64,000 bases of DNA from Melioribacter roseus (GCA_020722065.1 DYLK01000005.1:62001-126000), one strand, 5' to 3'. Counted from the first letter of the stretch, positions 47,058-56,580 are shown. Program-made: numbers and translations. Notes: generated by a model not told the origin, from the letters alone.

Positions 47058-49121
47058 ATGAATGCGATAATGGATATTTTCAAAAACTTGAAACTTACAA
47101 GAAAAATTCAATTTGGATTTTTAATTGTAGCTTCTATCTCAACTCTTTTAGCAGTTAACGATTTTTTTCAATTTCAACAATTAGGACAACTAGGACAAAA
47201 TATTTTTAAAGATTATATAACACCATCTGAAAAAGCAAATCTTATAATTGATGATATAAATGAAATTCAGAAATGGATGCTCAAATTTTCCAATCCTAAG
47301 TTTGATGAAAAATTTAATGAAGGACTTCAGATTGTAAATGAAAAAAAAACAAATATTTCTTCAAAATTAGACGAATTATTAAAAGAATACAAAGGAACTG
47401 AACTCGAGAAACTTCTACAAAGTATTAAAATTAATTGGGGAAACTACGATATTATGGTAGTTGATGGAATAATTAGTAGCACATCAATGAAATTATATGA
47501 TATGTCGGCAGAAATAGCCACAACTATGGGAGAAAGTGAAAGTCAAAATCTAAACAACGAAATAAAAGTCTTTCAGAATAAAATGAAAGAAAAAGTTGAA
47601 ATTCTTAAACAAAATGGTGAGATACAAGTTGTAAATTCAACAATATTTTTAATTGTAGGAATGATTGTAGGAACATTATCCTTTCTATTTGTATTTTTTG
47701 TTTTGGGACCTTCAATTACAAAACCAATTATAAAACTTAAAGTTATTATTGAAGAGTATTCAATTGGTAAATTTGATAGCGAAATAGGAATTAATCAAAA
47801 AGATGAAGTTGGTGAATTAGCTCTAATGTTAAGAAATTTAAGAACTGCACAAGATGAAAAAATTCACGCCGCAAAAGAAATAGCACAAGGTAATTTTGTT
47901 AGAGTAAATCCATCTTCAGAATATGATGAACTTGCACACGCATTTAATTCCGAAGTAGAAATAATTGAAAAAATAATTGCACAAGTAAATTCAATTAGTT
48001 CAAAAAACGAAGTTGAGGGTGATTTGAAAGCACGTCTTCCAGAAAATCAGTTTGTTGGCGGATGGAAGCAAATTGCAAATTCAATAGATAATATGCTCGA
48101 TACAATATTAAAGCCTATTAGCGAAGCAAGTCAAGTTTTATCAAAAATGGCTGAAGGTGATTTCACCAGAAAAATGGCAGGAAATTACAAAGGCGATTAT
48201 TTAACAATAAAAAATGATGTTAATAAAGTTTCCGATTCGATGAATAATGCGCTAAGTAAATTCTTTGAAAGCGTAAATTATTTTTCTCGTAGTGTTACAG
48301 AAATTGGTGAAAACAGTTCACAACTTGCCCGTGGGGCTAAAGATCAAAGCATACAATCAGCCGATGTTGCAAGTGCCGTAGAAGAAATGACGAAAACTAT
48401 TTTAGAAAACTCAAGAAGTATAAATTTAATTGAACAAAAAACTCGACAAGCAGAACAAAAAGCTAAAGAAGGTGGAAATGCAGTTGAAAATACAGTAAAA
48501 GGTATTGAACAAGTAGCTGAAATTGTATTAAACGCATCTGAAACTATGAAACAACTTGGAGAAAGCAGCCAAAAAATTACTGAAGTGTTAAAAGTAATTT
48601 ATGATATCGCAGATCAAACAAATCTCCTTGCACTAAATGCTGCAATTGAAGCCGCAAGAGCTGGTGAACAAGGAAGGGGTTTTGCTGTTGTTGCAGATGA
48701 AGTAAGAAAATTAGCTGAACGTACTCAAAATGCAACAAAAGAAATTGGTTCTATGATTTCAGAAATTCAAAATAGAACCAATTCTGCAATTATTGCAATA
48801 AATAAAAGCACCCAAGTAGTTGAAGATGATAAAAGTCTTGCTCATCAAGCTGGTAGTTTATTACAAGAAATAATTGATAATTCCAACCAAATTGCCGATC
48901 TAATAACTCAATTAGCTACTGCAATTGAAGAACAATCATCTACTAGTGAAGAAATAAGTAAAAATATAACAACAATTGCAAGCGTCGCTGAAGAATCGGC
49001 TCAAAATACTTCGATTATAACAAATTCCTCTGAAGAATTATATAATTCAACAAATCAGCTTCAAGAATTGATAGCTCATTTTAAAATTGATAATACAATC
49101 TCAGAGAAATATTTAATTTAA
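47058..49121 (+). CDS. Methyl-accepting chemotaxis protein with several HAMP units
   Basis: A 687-residue chemoreceptor. TM1 is near 19-37 and TM2 near 193-222, enclosing a ~155-residue periplasmic helical sensor domain. A canonical HAMP follows ([18 protein letters not shown] ... [12 protein letters not shown]), then one or more divergent HAMP-like units and another at about 352-400 ([20 protein letters not shown]...). The signalling tip reads [20 protein letters not shown], typical of class 36H/40H MCPs. Linear poly-HAMP arrays act as signal converters. No che genes are near. Follows the TonB_C protein gene closely. Confidence 0.93.
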   Translation: MNAIMDIFKNLKLTRKIQFGFLIVASISTLLAVNDFFQFQQLGQLGQNIFKDYITPSEKANLIIDDINEIQKWMLKFSNPKFDEKFNEGLQIVNEKKTNISSKLDELLKEYKGTELEKLLQSIKINWGNYDIMVVDGIISSTSMKLYDMSAEIATTMGESESQNLNNEIKVFQNKMKEKVEILKQNGEIQVVNSTIFLIVGMIVGTLSFLFVFFVLGPSITKPIIKLKVIIEEYSIGKFDSEIGINQKDEVGELALMLRNLRTAQDEKIHAAKEIAQGNFVRVNPSSEYDELAHAFNSEVEIIEKIIAQVNSISSKNEVEGDLKARLPENQFVGGWKQIANSIDNMLDTILKPISEASQVLSKMAEGDFTRKMAGNYKGDYLTIKNDVNKVSDSMNNALSKFFESVNYFSRSVTEIGENSSQLARGAKDQSIQSADVASAVEEMTKTILENSRSINLIEQKTRQAEQKAKEGGNAVENTVKGIEQVAEIVLNASETMKQLGESSQKITEVLKVIYDIADQTNLLALNAAIEAARAGEQGRGFAVVADEVRKLAERTQNATKEIGSMISEIQNRTNSAIIAINKSTQVVEDDKSLAHQAGSLLQEIIDNSNQIADLITQLATAIEEQSSTSEEISKNITTIASVAEESAQNTSIITNSSEELYNSTNQLQELIAHFKIDNTISEKYLI

Positions 49122-49140
49122 TTTTACCGAAGGGTATGAG

Positions 49141-49179
49141 AAAAAAGGTAACCTATCGCATTCGGGTTGCCTTTTTTTT
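49141..49179 (+). terminator. Terminator after the chemoreceptor
   Basis: AAAAAAGGTAACC pairs with GGTTGCCTTTTTTTT (one G-T pair), with an 11-base loop and a strong T-run, 20 bases past the stop. Confidence 0.85.
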
Positions 49180-49208
49180 ATTTTAAAATATTAAAATTTG
49201 GAGAATAA

Positions 49209-49982
49209 ATGGAAAGATTAAAAAATAAGATTGTTTTTATTACAGGCGCTTCTTCTGGAATAGGTAAATCAACTGCAATTGAATTTGCAAAAAATGGAGC
49301 AAATTTAATAATCACTGCTCGAAGAATTGAAAGAATAAATGAATTAGCTGATTTTATCCGAAAGGAATATGCTGTTAAAGTACTCCCCTTTCAATTGGAT
49401 GTAAGAAACTACAAATTAGTTAAAAATGTAATTTCTAATTTACCTTCTGAATGGCAAAATATTGATATTCTTGTAAACAACGCTGGAATGGGAAGAGGCT
49501 TAAATAAACTTTATGAAGATGATGTTAATGGTTGGGAAGAAATGATTGATACGAATATTAAAGGATTACTTTATGTATCTCGTGAAATTATTCCTTTAAT
49601 GGTTAAAAATCAAAACGGACATGTAATAAATATCGGGTCAATTGCTGGTCATGAGGCTTATGGTGGCGGAGCAGTTTATTGTGCAACTAAACATAGTGTT
49701 ACAGCAATAACCCGCTCAATGAGAATTGAATTGTTAGATAAGGGAATTAGAGTTTCAACAATCGACCCCGGAATGGTTGAAACAGAATTTAGTTTGGTGC
49801 GTTTCTATGGTGATTCTGAAAAAGCTAAGAATGTTTATAAAGGCTTAACACCACTTTCTGCCGATGATATTGCTGAAGCTGTTATATTTTGTGCAACAAG
49901 ACCAAAACATGCAAATATTAACGAAATGATTATTATGCCGAGTCAACAAGCAAATGCTTTTATCAACTTTCGGAAAGGCTAA
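49209..49982 (+). CDS. Short-chain dehydrogenase/reductase (YdfG-like)
   Basis: A 257-residue NADP-preferring oxidoreductase. TGASSGIG is the nucleotide motif and TARR is typical of NADP binding; NNAGMG, INIGSIAGHEAYGGGAVYCATK contains the catalytic Ser, Tyr and Lys; PGMVETEFSLVRFYGD is characteristic of the YdfG/L-allo-threonine dehydrogenase type (3-hydroxy acid dehydrogenase). It ends 4 bases inside the convergent apt gene. Substrate is an inference. Confidence 0.9.
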   Translation: MERLKNKIVFITGASSGIGKSTAIEFAKNGANLIITARRIERINELADFIRKEYAVKVLPFQLDVRNYKLVKNVISNLPSEWQNIDILVNNAGMGRGLNKLYEDDVNGWEEMIDTNIKGLLYVSREIIPLMVKNQNGHVINIGSIAGHEAYGGGAVYCATKHSVTAITRSMRIELLDKGIRVSTIDPGMVETEFSLVRFYGDSEKAKNVYKGLTPLSADDIAEAVIFCATRPKHANINEMIIMPSQQANAFINFRKG

Positions 49983-50491
49983 TATTCAATCAAATATTTT
50001 ACATCATAATTTCTAATTGAATCTAATCCATTTAGAAAACTAAGGTTAATAATAAACGATATTTGACTAACTTCTGCTCCGAATGATTCTATCAATTTAA
50101 TTGCTGCGTTTATTGTTCCACCAGTTGCAAGCAAATCATCGTGAATTAGAATTTTATCTGTTGGTAGAATAGCATCTTCGTGTATTTGAATTTTATCTAT
50201 TCCATATTCAAGTTGATATTCCATTGTTCGCGTTTTTGATGGAAGTTTACCAGGTTTTCGAATTGGGACAAAACCAACACCTAATTTTTCAGATAGAGCT
50301 CCACCTAAAATAAAACCACGAGATTCAATGCCAACTACTTTAGTTATCTCTTTGTTTTTAGCGAAGTTATATAATCCTTCTAATGCATAATTGAATGCTT
50401 TTGGTTCAATTAATAATGTAGTAATATCTTTAAAAAGAATACCTTCTATTGGAAAATCTTTAACATCTCTAATGTATTTTTTTAAATCCAT
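49979..50491 (-). CDS. apt: Adenine phosphoribosyltransferase
   Basis: Salvages adenine to AMP with PRPP. 170 residues: FPIEGILFKDITTLL, VVGIESRGFILGGALSEKLG and the PRPP-binding ILIHDDLLATGGTI are the family motifs. Typical length. Its stop overlaps that of the SDR gene by 4 bases on the opposite strand. Confidence 0.96.
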   Translation of the reverse strand: MDLKKYIRDVKDFPIEGILFKDITTLLIEPKAFNYALEGLYNFAKNKEITKVVGIESRGFILGGALSEKLGVGFVPIRKPGKLPSKTRTMEYQLEYGIDKIQIHEDAILPTDKILIHDDLLATGGTINAAIKLIESFGAEVSQISFIINLSFLNGLDSIRNYDVKYLIEY

Positions 50492-50500
50492 TTTGAACTC

Positions 50501-51079
50501 CTAAAATAAATATACAATATTTGTGATAATCAATCCTACAACAACTCCCGCAATTAATTGCATTGGAGTGTGAACTTTTAGAATTAAACGTGAAATAAAA
50601 ACAAGAAAAATGATAAATATAAATGGTAGCGAAAACTTGCTCCCAGAATAGAGTAAATAAGCAAAAGGAATTGATACACCCAAAGCATGTGCACTAATTT
50701 TCCAGTAAAAATTTATAGGAATTATAATTAATGATGAAAAAAGGTAAACTAACCACATTTTAGCTGCATTCGCAAAATTTCCAGTTAATTCCAAAACAAA
50801 ATAAGCAAATAGCGAAAATAAAATGCCTACAATGTAAGGAATTGTCCTTTGTGATTTATCTGTAGCGTCATCGTTTATAATTTTTCCTTTTCTTCGCATA
50901 AAAACGAAAAATAAAATCGGAAGAATAAATCCAAAAATTGCTGAACTAATAATAATTACTATTCTGTTAGGCTCGTTTGAAATATCGAATAAATACCAAA
51001 AAATGAACAAATTCATAACTGGTGGAATAAATATGTACGAAATTATTTTAGCTAATAATATTTTGTTCAATTTGATCAT
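50501..51079 (-). CDS. PAP2-like membrane phosphatase
   Basis: A 192-residue protein with about six membrane helices. The motifs are weak forms of the PAP2 set: TDKSQRTIPY (K..RT/RP box), KISAHALG (in place of PSGH) and SRLILKVHTPMQLIAG (SRxxxxxHxxxQ instead of D). In Bacteroidota such proteins are annotated as PAP2-family. The altered boxes leave the catalytic status open. It lies 9 bases from apt and overlaps dusB at its start. Confidence 0.62.
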   Translation of the reverse strand: MIKLNKILLAKIISYIFIPPVMNLFIFWYLFDISNEPNRIVIIISSAIFGFILPILFFVFMRRKGKIINDDATDKSQRTIPYIVGILFSLFAYFVLELTGNFANAAKMWLVYLFSSLIIIPINFYWKISAHALGVSIPFAYLLYSGSKFSLPFIFIIFLVFISRLILKVHTPMQLIAGVVVGLIITNIVYLF

Positions 51080-52046
51080 TTTTATCTAAATACTCTTTAT
51101 AATCTAAAAAAGTGTCTTCTATTTGTGAATATTGAGTTAGAGTCATCAATTTTTGTCTGATTTTTGATGCTCCAAAAAAACCTTTCAAATATCCAGAATA
51201 GAATTTTCGAAAAGAGATTGCCGCTCTTTCCCCTTTTAATGAAATCTCATATCTTAAATGTTTAAGTGCTATTTCAAATATTTCATTATGTGTAAATTTC
51301 GTTTTGACTTCTCCATATTTTAAGATTTCTTGTCCTTCTTTGAAAATCCATGGCTGACCAATTGCACCTCGAGCAATCATAAAGCCATCAGCATTTGTTT
51401 CTGAAATTGCTCGCATTAAATCAGAAGAATCCATTATTCCACCGTTTAGTATAACTGGAATTTCAACCACTTCTTTTATTTTATCTACCCAAAACCAGGC
51501 AGCTTCTCCAGAATGACCTTGAACTCGTGTTCTGCAATGAATAGTAAGCAATTTAGCACCAGCATCTTGGATTCTTTTTGCAACATCGCAAATTTGAATT
51601 GAATCATCATCCCAACCTAAACGTGTTTTAACAGTTACTGGAGTTTCAACTGAATTAACAATTTCTCTTACCATTTTTTCCATATAAATTGGATCTTTCA
51701 GTAAGCCTGCTCCAGCACCACGATTTGCTACTTTTTTTACCCAGCAACCAGCGTTAATGTCAATTACTGTTGGATTTAGACTTTCTGCAATTTTGGCAGA
51801 TTCTATCATTGGTTGGATTTCACCACCGTAAATTTGAATTCCAATTGGTCTTTCAGCTTCATCAAAATTCATTTTTTCACGTGTTTTTTTACTATTTCGT
51901 GTCAAACCGTCTGCATTTACAAACTCGGTGTAAACAATGTCAGCCCCTAGTTCTTTGCAAATTAATCGGAATGCTGAATTGGTAACATCTTCCATTGGTG
52001 CAAGTAAAAGTGGTTTATTAAAATGAATATTCGATAAACTAAACAT
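51048..52046 (-). CDS. dusB: tRNA-dihydrouridine synthase (DusB family)
   Basis: FMN enzyme that reduces uridines in the tRNA D-loop. 332 residues. The N-terminal LLLAPMEDVTNSAFR and the FVNADGL motif, IGIQIYGG, then DINAGCWVKKVANRGAGAGLL with the catalytic Cys (C101), VKTRLGWDD, IHCRTRVQGHSG, VILNGGI and FMIARGAIGQPWIF all match. In most DusB sequences the Cys is followed by Pro (GCPVKK); here it is Trp. Overlaps the MFS gene by 8 bases and the PAP2-like gene by 32 bases. Confidence 0.92.
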   Translation of the reverse strand: MFSLSNIHFNKPLLLAPMEDVTNSAFRLICKELGADIVYTEFVNADGLTRNSKKTREKMNFDEAERPIGIQIYGGEIQPMIESAKIAESLNPTVIDINAGCWVKKVANRGAGAGLLKDPIYMEKMVREIVNSVETPVTVKTRLGWDDDSIQICDVAKRIQDAGAKLLTIHCRTRVQGHSGEAAWFWVDKIKEVVEIPVILNGGIMDSSDLMRAISETNADGFMIARGAIGQPWIFKEGQEILKYGEVKTKFTHNEIFEIALKHLRYEISLKGERAAISFRKFYSGYLKGFFGASKIRQKLMTLTQYSQIEDTFLDYKEYLDKNDQIEQNIIS

Positions 52047-53214
52047 CTGTTTCTTCTTTGAATATTTTGTTAAAGATTAATAATGTGATTAAAGTAACCA
52101 AAGCTCCAGTATAAAATGGGAAAGAAAAACTAACATATTCAAAACTCCATCCGCCCCAAAGTGGTCCTAAAACTCTTGCAAATGCTGAAATTGATTGACT
52201 TACTCCAAGTACCTCACCTTGCTTATGCTCCGGTGCATATTTAGATATCATACTTGAAAGAATTGGTTGAAGAAGTCCGGTTCCAATAGACATAATTGCA
52301 ATGATAACAGCGACACCAATAAAGTTAATCCCATGTGGAATTAACAAAAGTCCAATTCCCATTAAAAATATACCCCACGAAAGCAATTCCTTTTCTCTAA
52401 AATTTTTTGAGAGTATTTTCAAACCACGAACTTGAATTAAAGCGCCTACAAGTCCTGAAATTCCAAATAATATTCCATTTTGTTGATCAGAGAATCCATA
52501 GTATTTAAAACCTATTAATGCAAATGTGCCATAAATATTAGCAATTGCAAAAATTAAACTTGAAAAAAGAAATATTAAAAATCCCACTTTTTGAATTTTA
52601 AGAACAGAAACCGCGCTTTTCCAATCAAATAGTTTAATTCTAATTTTGTCAGATTTGGCAACCCATTTTGTTTCAGGTAAATAAATAAAAGCGACTAAAA
52701 ATGCTAAAAATGAAAACGATGCCGAAACATATCCTATTATTGAATATCCAAATTCTGATAAAAATCCACCAATTAATGGACCAAAAACGAAACCAAGTCC
52801 AAATGCTCCGCCAATCATTCCCATCCCTTTCGAACGATTTTCTTTAGTAGTGATATCCGCAATATACGCTTGTGCAACACCAATATTACTTCCTCCAATT
52901 CCTGCAAGCATTCTTGAAATGATTAGCAAAAAGAAGGAATCAGTTATTGAAAAAATTAAATAAGAAAAGGAAGTTAGTAGTAATGAACTTACAATGATTA
53001 GTTTTCTACCGATTTTATCTGATAAACTTCCTAAAATTGGATTGAAAATAAACTGCATTAATGAAAAAATAGCTACAATCACTCCGATTTGGAATTCAGA
53101 GATACCAATTTCTTTTGTAGCAAAAGTTGGAAGTATTGGAATTAAAACACCAAACCCAAGTAAATCAATAAATACAGTAATAAAAATTATTGATAATGTC
53201 TTTTTGTTGGTCAT
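52039..53214 (-). CDS. Major facilitator superfamily drug/efflux-type transporter
   Basis: A 391-residue protein with 12 predicted helices. The motif A-like loop GSLSDKIGRKLIIVSSLLLT, FGVLIPILPTFA in helix 1 and RMLAGIGGSNIGVAQAYIADITTKENRSKGMGMIG match the TetA/DHA1 efflux group. No regulator is adjacent. Substrate cannot be told. Upstream overlap of 4 bases with the CapA-like gene. Confidence 0.9.
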   Translation of the reverse strand: MTNKKTLSIIFITVFIDLLGFGVLIPILPTFATKEIGISEFQIGVIVAIFSLMQFIFNPILGSLSDKIGRKLIIVSSLLLTSFSYLIFSITDSFFLLIISRMLAGIGGSNIGVAQAYIADITTKENRSKGMGMIGGAFGLGFVFGPLIGGFLSEFGYSIIGYVSASFSFLAFLVAFIYLPETKWVAKSDKIRIKLFDWKSAVSVLKIQKVGFLIFLFSSLIFAIANIYGTFALIGFKYYGFSDQQNGILFGISGLVGALIQVRGLKILSKNFREKELLSWGIFLMGIGLLLIPHGINFIGVAVIIAIMSIGTGLLQPILSSMISKYAPEHKQGEVLGVSQSISAFARVLGPLWGGWSFEYVSFSFPFYTGALVTLITLLIFNKIFKEETDV

Positions 53215-54323
53215 TTTATATCTGTTTCTCCAGATAAGATTCTTTTAGAATCGTCAAAACTTTGTTCCATTAATTTAATTTTCTCACTATCAAAAATTAA
53301 GGAATTCTCTTGCAATTCTGGAATAATTAGAAAATCAACCTCTTTTTTATCAGTTTTTCCTTTATAAACCCAAGTTGGAATGTAATACAGATCTTCTACA
53401 TAAGTAATATTAGTTTTATTATTCTTCACAATAGAAAAATTTAGAATTACTCCCGAATCTGAAAAACGCCACTGCTGATTTGAAATAAAATTTCCTAAAG
53501 AAAATGCTACAAAGCCGTTTTCCAACTTACTCTTTGAGGTAAAAACAATTGGTTGAAGTACATGTGGATGACTTCCAATCACTATATCAGCCCCGTTATC
53601 GAATGCAAAATTTACAAATTCCTTTTGATAACTTGAAGGACTTTTTTCATATTCATTCCCAAAATGAAAGTAAACTAAAATCACATCAAGATTTTTCTTC
53701 TTTAATTCACCAAGTTCTTCTTTCAAAAATTTTTTCGAGATTTCGTTCACTTCCCATTCAGAATTTTTTGGCAGACTAAACCCATTTGTTCCGTATGTTG
53801 CCGCTAAAATTCCAAGTTTAATCCCATTTTTTTCAATTATTTGATATCTTTTTTCCCCCTTCTTCTGACTTCCGATACTAGTTATTCCCGCTTTCTTTAT
53901 GATTTCTAACGTTCGGCGAACACCCAACTCAGATTGATCAATCGCATGATTATTTGTTGTAAAAAGATAATCAAAACCTGTTGCTTTCAATTCATAAACA
54001 AATTCATCAGGTGTGTTAAAAGTTGGATAGCCTTGATATTTTATCTTTTTACCAGCAGTTACTGTTTCCAAATTTCCAAAAGTAATATCTGATTGCGAAA
54101 GCAAACCTTTCACATTTTCGTAAACAGAAGTAAATTCATAAGTGTTTGTTTCTTCAATAAATGCAGAATTTATTTGAGGTCCATGACACATTAAATCACC
54201 AACAAATGTTAATGTAAGTTTTGAATTTAATGAGTCTTCAGGGAAAAGTGAATTTGGATTTAAGATTTGGGAGAATAAAGTTGTGCTAAAAAATAATAAA
54301 AAAAAGAGCTGTTTAAACAACAT
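53211..54323 (-). CDS. CapA-family (PGA capsule) secreted protein
   Basis: A ~370-residue metallophosphatase-like protein of the PGA_cap group, related to B. anthracis CapA. LTFVGDLMCHGPQINSAF, FGNLETVTAGKKI, TTNNHAIDQSELGVRRTLE, YFHFGNEYE and VIGSHPHVLQPI mark the fold. The ATG at 54323 gives the signal peptide MLFKQLFFLLFFSTTLFSQ; the frame is open to TTG 54353. CapA-type proteins take part in poly-gamma-glutamate or other surface polymer handling, though many members have unrelated roles. Its start lies inside a terminator hairpin (see the separate entry). Confidence 0.87.
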   Translation of the reverse strand: MLFKQLFFLLFFSTTLFSQILNPNSLFPEDSLNSKLTLTFVGDLMCHGPQINSAFIEETNTYEFTSVYENVKGLLSQSDITFGNLETVTAGKKIKYQGYPTFNTPDEFVYELKATGFDYLFTTNNHAIDQSELGVRRTLEIIKKAGITSIGSQKKGEKRYQIIEKNGIKLGILAATYGTNGFSLPKNSEWEVNEISKKFLKEELGELKKKNLDVILVYFHFGNEYEKSPSSYQKEFVNFAFDNGADIVIGSHPHVLQPIVFTSKSKLENGFVAFSLGNFISNQQWRFSDSGVILNFSIVKNNKTNITYVEDLYYIPTWVYKGKTDKKEVDFLIIPELQENSLIFDSEKIKLMEQSFDDSKRILSGETDIK

Positions 54324-54350
54324 TTTATAAATCATCTTTTTAAACAGCTC
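54298..54350 (-). terminator. Terminator-like hairpin overlapping the CapA start
   Basis: On the minus strand GAGCTGTTTAAA and TTTAAACAGCTC form a perfect 12-base stem with a 21-base loop, followed by a T8 run (54298-54305). This is a strong Rho-independent terminator for the histone-like gene that ends just upstream. The CapA ATG (54321-54323) is in the loop, and the 3' arm and T-run encode part of its signal peptide. Confidence 0.75.
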
Positions 54351-54358
54351 CAAAATAA

Positions 54359-54544
54359 TTATTTCGCTTTGCTTTCTTTTATTTGTTGAATTTCATTTCG
54401 CATATCTTGCGCCATTTTTTTCAACTCATTTAAGCCTTTACGAACTCGTGTACCAGCTGCTGATTGTCCTTTTACGTAGAACTTTTCAACATCAGCTTCC
54501 ATAGATTTTAAGTGTTCAAGAATAACTTTGTACTTGTCACTCAT
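54359..54544 (-). CDS. Histone H1-like DNA-associated protein (Hc1 type)
   Basis: A 61-residue protein closely resembling bacterial histone H1-like proteins of Bacteroidota: EADVEKFYVKGQSAAGTRVRKGLNELKKMAQDMRNEI. The AAGTRVRKGL stretch is the hallmark. It is Lys-rich and helical. These small proteins are thought to bind DNA or compact the nucleoid; direct data are few. It starts after GGAGG and lies 17 bases after the Hdr-like gene, with the terminator immediately behind it. Confidence 0.85.
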   Translation of the reverse strand: MSDKYKVILEHLKSMEADVEKFYVKGQSAAGTRVRKGLNELKKMAQDMRNEIQQIKESKAK

Positions 54545-54561
54545 ATTTAACCTCCTGTATT

Positions 54562-56553
54562 TTAGTTAATTTTTAAGTTTTCAAACATAATTTCAGCAAT
54601 ATCTTTAACTTTTACGTCATCGGATTTACCATTAGCTTTAACGCCATCATTCATCATCGTCATACAAAAAGGACATGCAGACGCAACAGTTTCAGCACCT
54701 GTGGAAATTGCTTCAGCTGCTCTGTTTTCATTAATACGAGTTCCTTCTTTTTCTTCTAAAAACATTCTTCCACCACCAGCTCCGCAACAAAATCCTGAAT
54801 CGCGATTTCTTTCCATTTCTACAATTTCAATTCCGCCAATTTTACTAATCGTACGTGGTTCATCGTAAATATTGTTATATCTTCCCAAATAGCAAGAATC
54901 ATGATAAGTGATTTTTTCAGATTCTTTTTTATCCTCAAATTCCAATTTCCCTTCTGATACTAATTTATTTAATAATTCAGAATGATGGAGGACTTCGAAA
55001 TTACCTCCAAATTGAGGATATTCATTTTTAATTGAATTGAAACAATGCGGACAAGCGGTTACAATTTTCTTAACACCATAAGCATTTAGTGTTTCAATAT
55101 TTTCTTTCATTAACATTTGTGCAAGATACTCATTCCCCAATCTTCGTGCAGTATCTCCATTACATTTCTCTTCTGTTCCAAGTATTCGAAAATCAACTCC
55201 CGCATTTTGCATTAATTTAGCAAAAGCTTGAGATACTTTCTGATAACGTGGATCGTAAGAGCCTGCACAACCAACCCAGAATAAATATTCTCCATTAGCA
55301 TCTTCAGATAAAGTTTTTATGTTCAAACCTTCAGCCCATTTTGCTCTATCTTGCGGATTATATGCCCACGGGGTAAAATTAGTCTCAAGATTTTTAAAAA
55401 CTGGATTTAATTCAGATGGAAATTCTGATTCCATTAAAACAAGATTTCTTCTCATATCTACAATTGCTGGAACATGTTCATTCATTACAGGACATTCGTA
55501 AACGCAAGCACTGCAAGTTGTACAAGCCCATAATTCTTCATGAGAAATATAACCTCCAACCAATTTTTTTCCATTCGCGGTATTTTCTGTATCATTTGAA
55601 ATTAACAGAGGAGCTTTTTCTTCTGTTCTGTGGCGAATATCAACAATTATTTTCTTTGGTGAGAGCAATTTGCCTGTATTTGCTGCTGGACAAACGGCTT
55701 CACATCTTCCACATTCAGTACAAGTAAAACCATCAAGCATTTGCTTCCAAGAAAGATGTTCAATATCAGCAACACCAAACTGATCAGCATTTTCATCTTC
55801 AAGATCTATTGGTTTAATTTCAAATCTTTTATGACCTAAATTTGATAAATAAACGTTTGGAATTGCTGTATAAACGTGAAAATGTTTAGAGTATGGCAAA
55901 TAATTCATAAATCCAAATACTGCTAAAATGTGCATCCACCAAAATATTTCGTACCAAATTGATGCTGTTTCTTTGTTGAAAATTCCAGCTAAATAGAAAG
56001 AAATAGGACTAATTTGGGTTGCATCGAGTATAAAATTTTCTTTTGCAATTTGTGCACTAGTTTCTCCGAACATACTGATTACAACAAGTGAAATCATAGA
56101 AAGAACAATAATTGCATCTTTTTTTTCTTTTTTACCACCTTGTAGTCTTGGAACTTTAATGGCAAATCTTCGGATAAATGAAAGTGCTATTGCAGAAAGC
56201 ACTAATAGACCAAAAATATCTTTTGATGCTGTAATAAATTTGTTAAATCCACCTAGAATATTCCAAGTGAAGTTTGAGTAAAATCCTTGAATTATTCCTT
56301 CTAATACTGCAAAAAGAAATAAAATAAAACCCCAAAAAATCAGAAAATGAAGAATTCCTGCTTTTGGGTCACGAAGTAATTTAGATTGTCCGAAAGCAAT
56401 TTTAATTACATTAAGTATTCTTTCATTTGGATTATCAAAACGATTATCTTCCTTACCAACCAAAAGATAGCTGATAATTCTTTTTAGGTTGTAAGCAAGA
56501 AAACCGAATGAAATGAAGAATACAACGACGAAGATGAAGTTTTTTAATTCCAT
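54562..56553 (-). CDS. Fused membrane iron-sulfur oxidoreductase, HdrE/HdrD-like
   Basis: A 663-residue fusion. The N-terminal ~230 residues have about six hydrophobic helices with histidines (H69, H208, H224/H226) that may bind haem b as in NarI/HdrE. Two [4Fe-4S] motifs follow: CTECGRCEAVC (C278-C288) and CTTCSACVYEC (C344-C354). The rest contains two CCG domains, the first with GCAGSYDPRYQ ... EEKCNGD ... TACPHCFNS and the second HDSCYLGRYN ... SGFCCGAGGGRMF ... ASACPFCMTMM. Proteins of this type pass electrons between quinones and a soluble partner. Here bioY is upstream; no etf or hdr partner is near. Confidence 0.9.
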   Translation of the reverse strand: MELKNFIFVVVFFISFGFLAYNLKRIISYLLVGKEDNRFDNPNERILNVIKIAFGQSKLLRDPKAGILHFLIFWGFILFLFAVLEGIIQGFYSNFTWNILGGFNKFITASKDIFGLLVLSAIALSFIRRFAIKVPRLQGGKKEKKDAIIVLSMISLVVISMFGETSAQIAKENFILDATQISPISFYLAGIFNKETASIWYEIFWWMHILAVFGFMNYLPYSKHFHVYTAIPNVYLSNLGHKRFEIKPIDLEDENADQFGVADIEHLSWKQMLDGFTCTECGRCEAVCPAANTGKLLSPKKIIVDIRHRTEEKAPLLISNDTENTANGKKLVGGYISHEELWACTTCSACVYECPVMNEHVPAIVDMRRNLVLMESEFPSELNPVFKNLETNFTPWAYNPQDRAKWAEGLNIKTLSEDANGEYLFWVGCAGSYDPRYQKVSQAFAKLMQNAGVDFRILGTEEKCNGDTARRLGNEYLAQMLMKENIETLNAYGVKKIVTACPHCFNSIKNEYPQFGGNFEVLHHSELLNKLVSEGKLEFEDKKESEKITYHDSCYLGRYNNIYDEPRTISKIGGIEIVEMERNRDSGFCCGAGGGRMFLEEKEGTRINENRAAEAISTGAETVASACPFCMTMMNDGVKANGKSDDVKVKDIAEIMFENLKIN

Positions 56554-56580
56554 TGTACCTTATATAATTATTGGTTAAAA

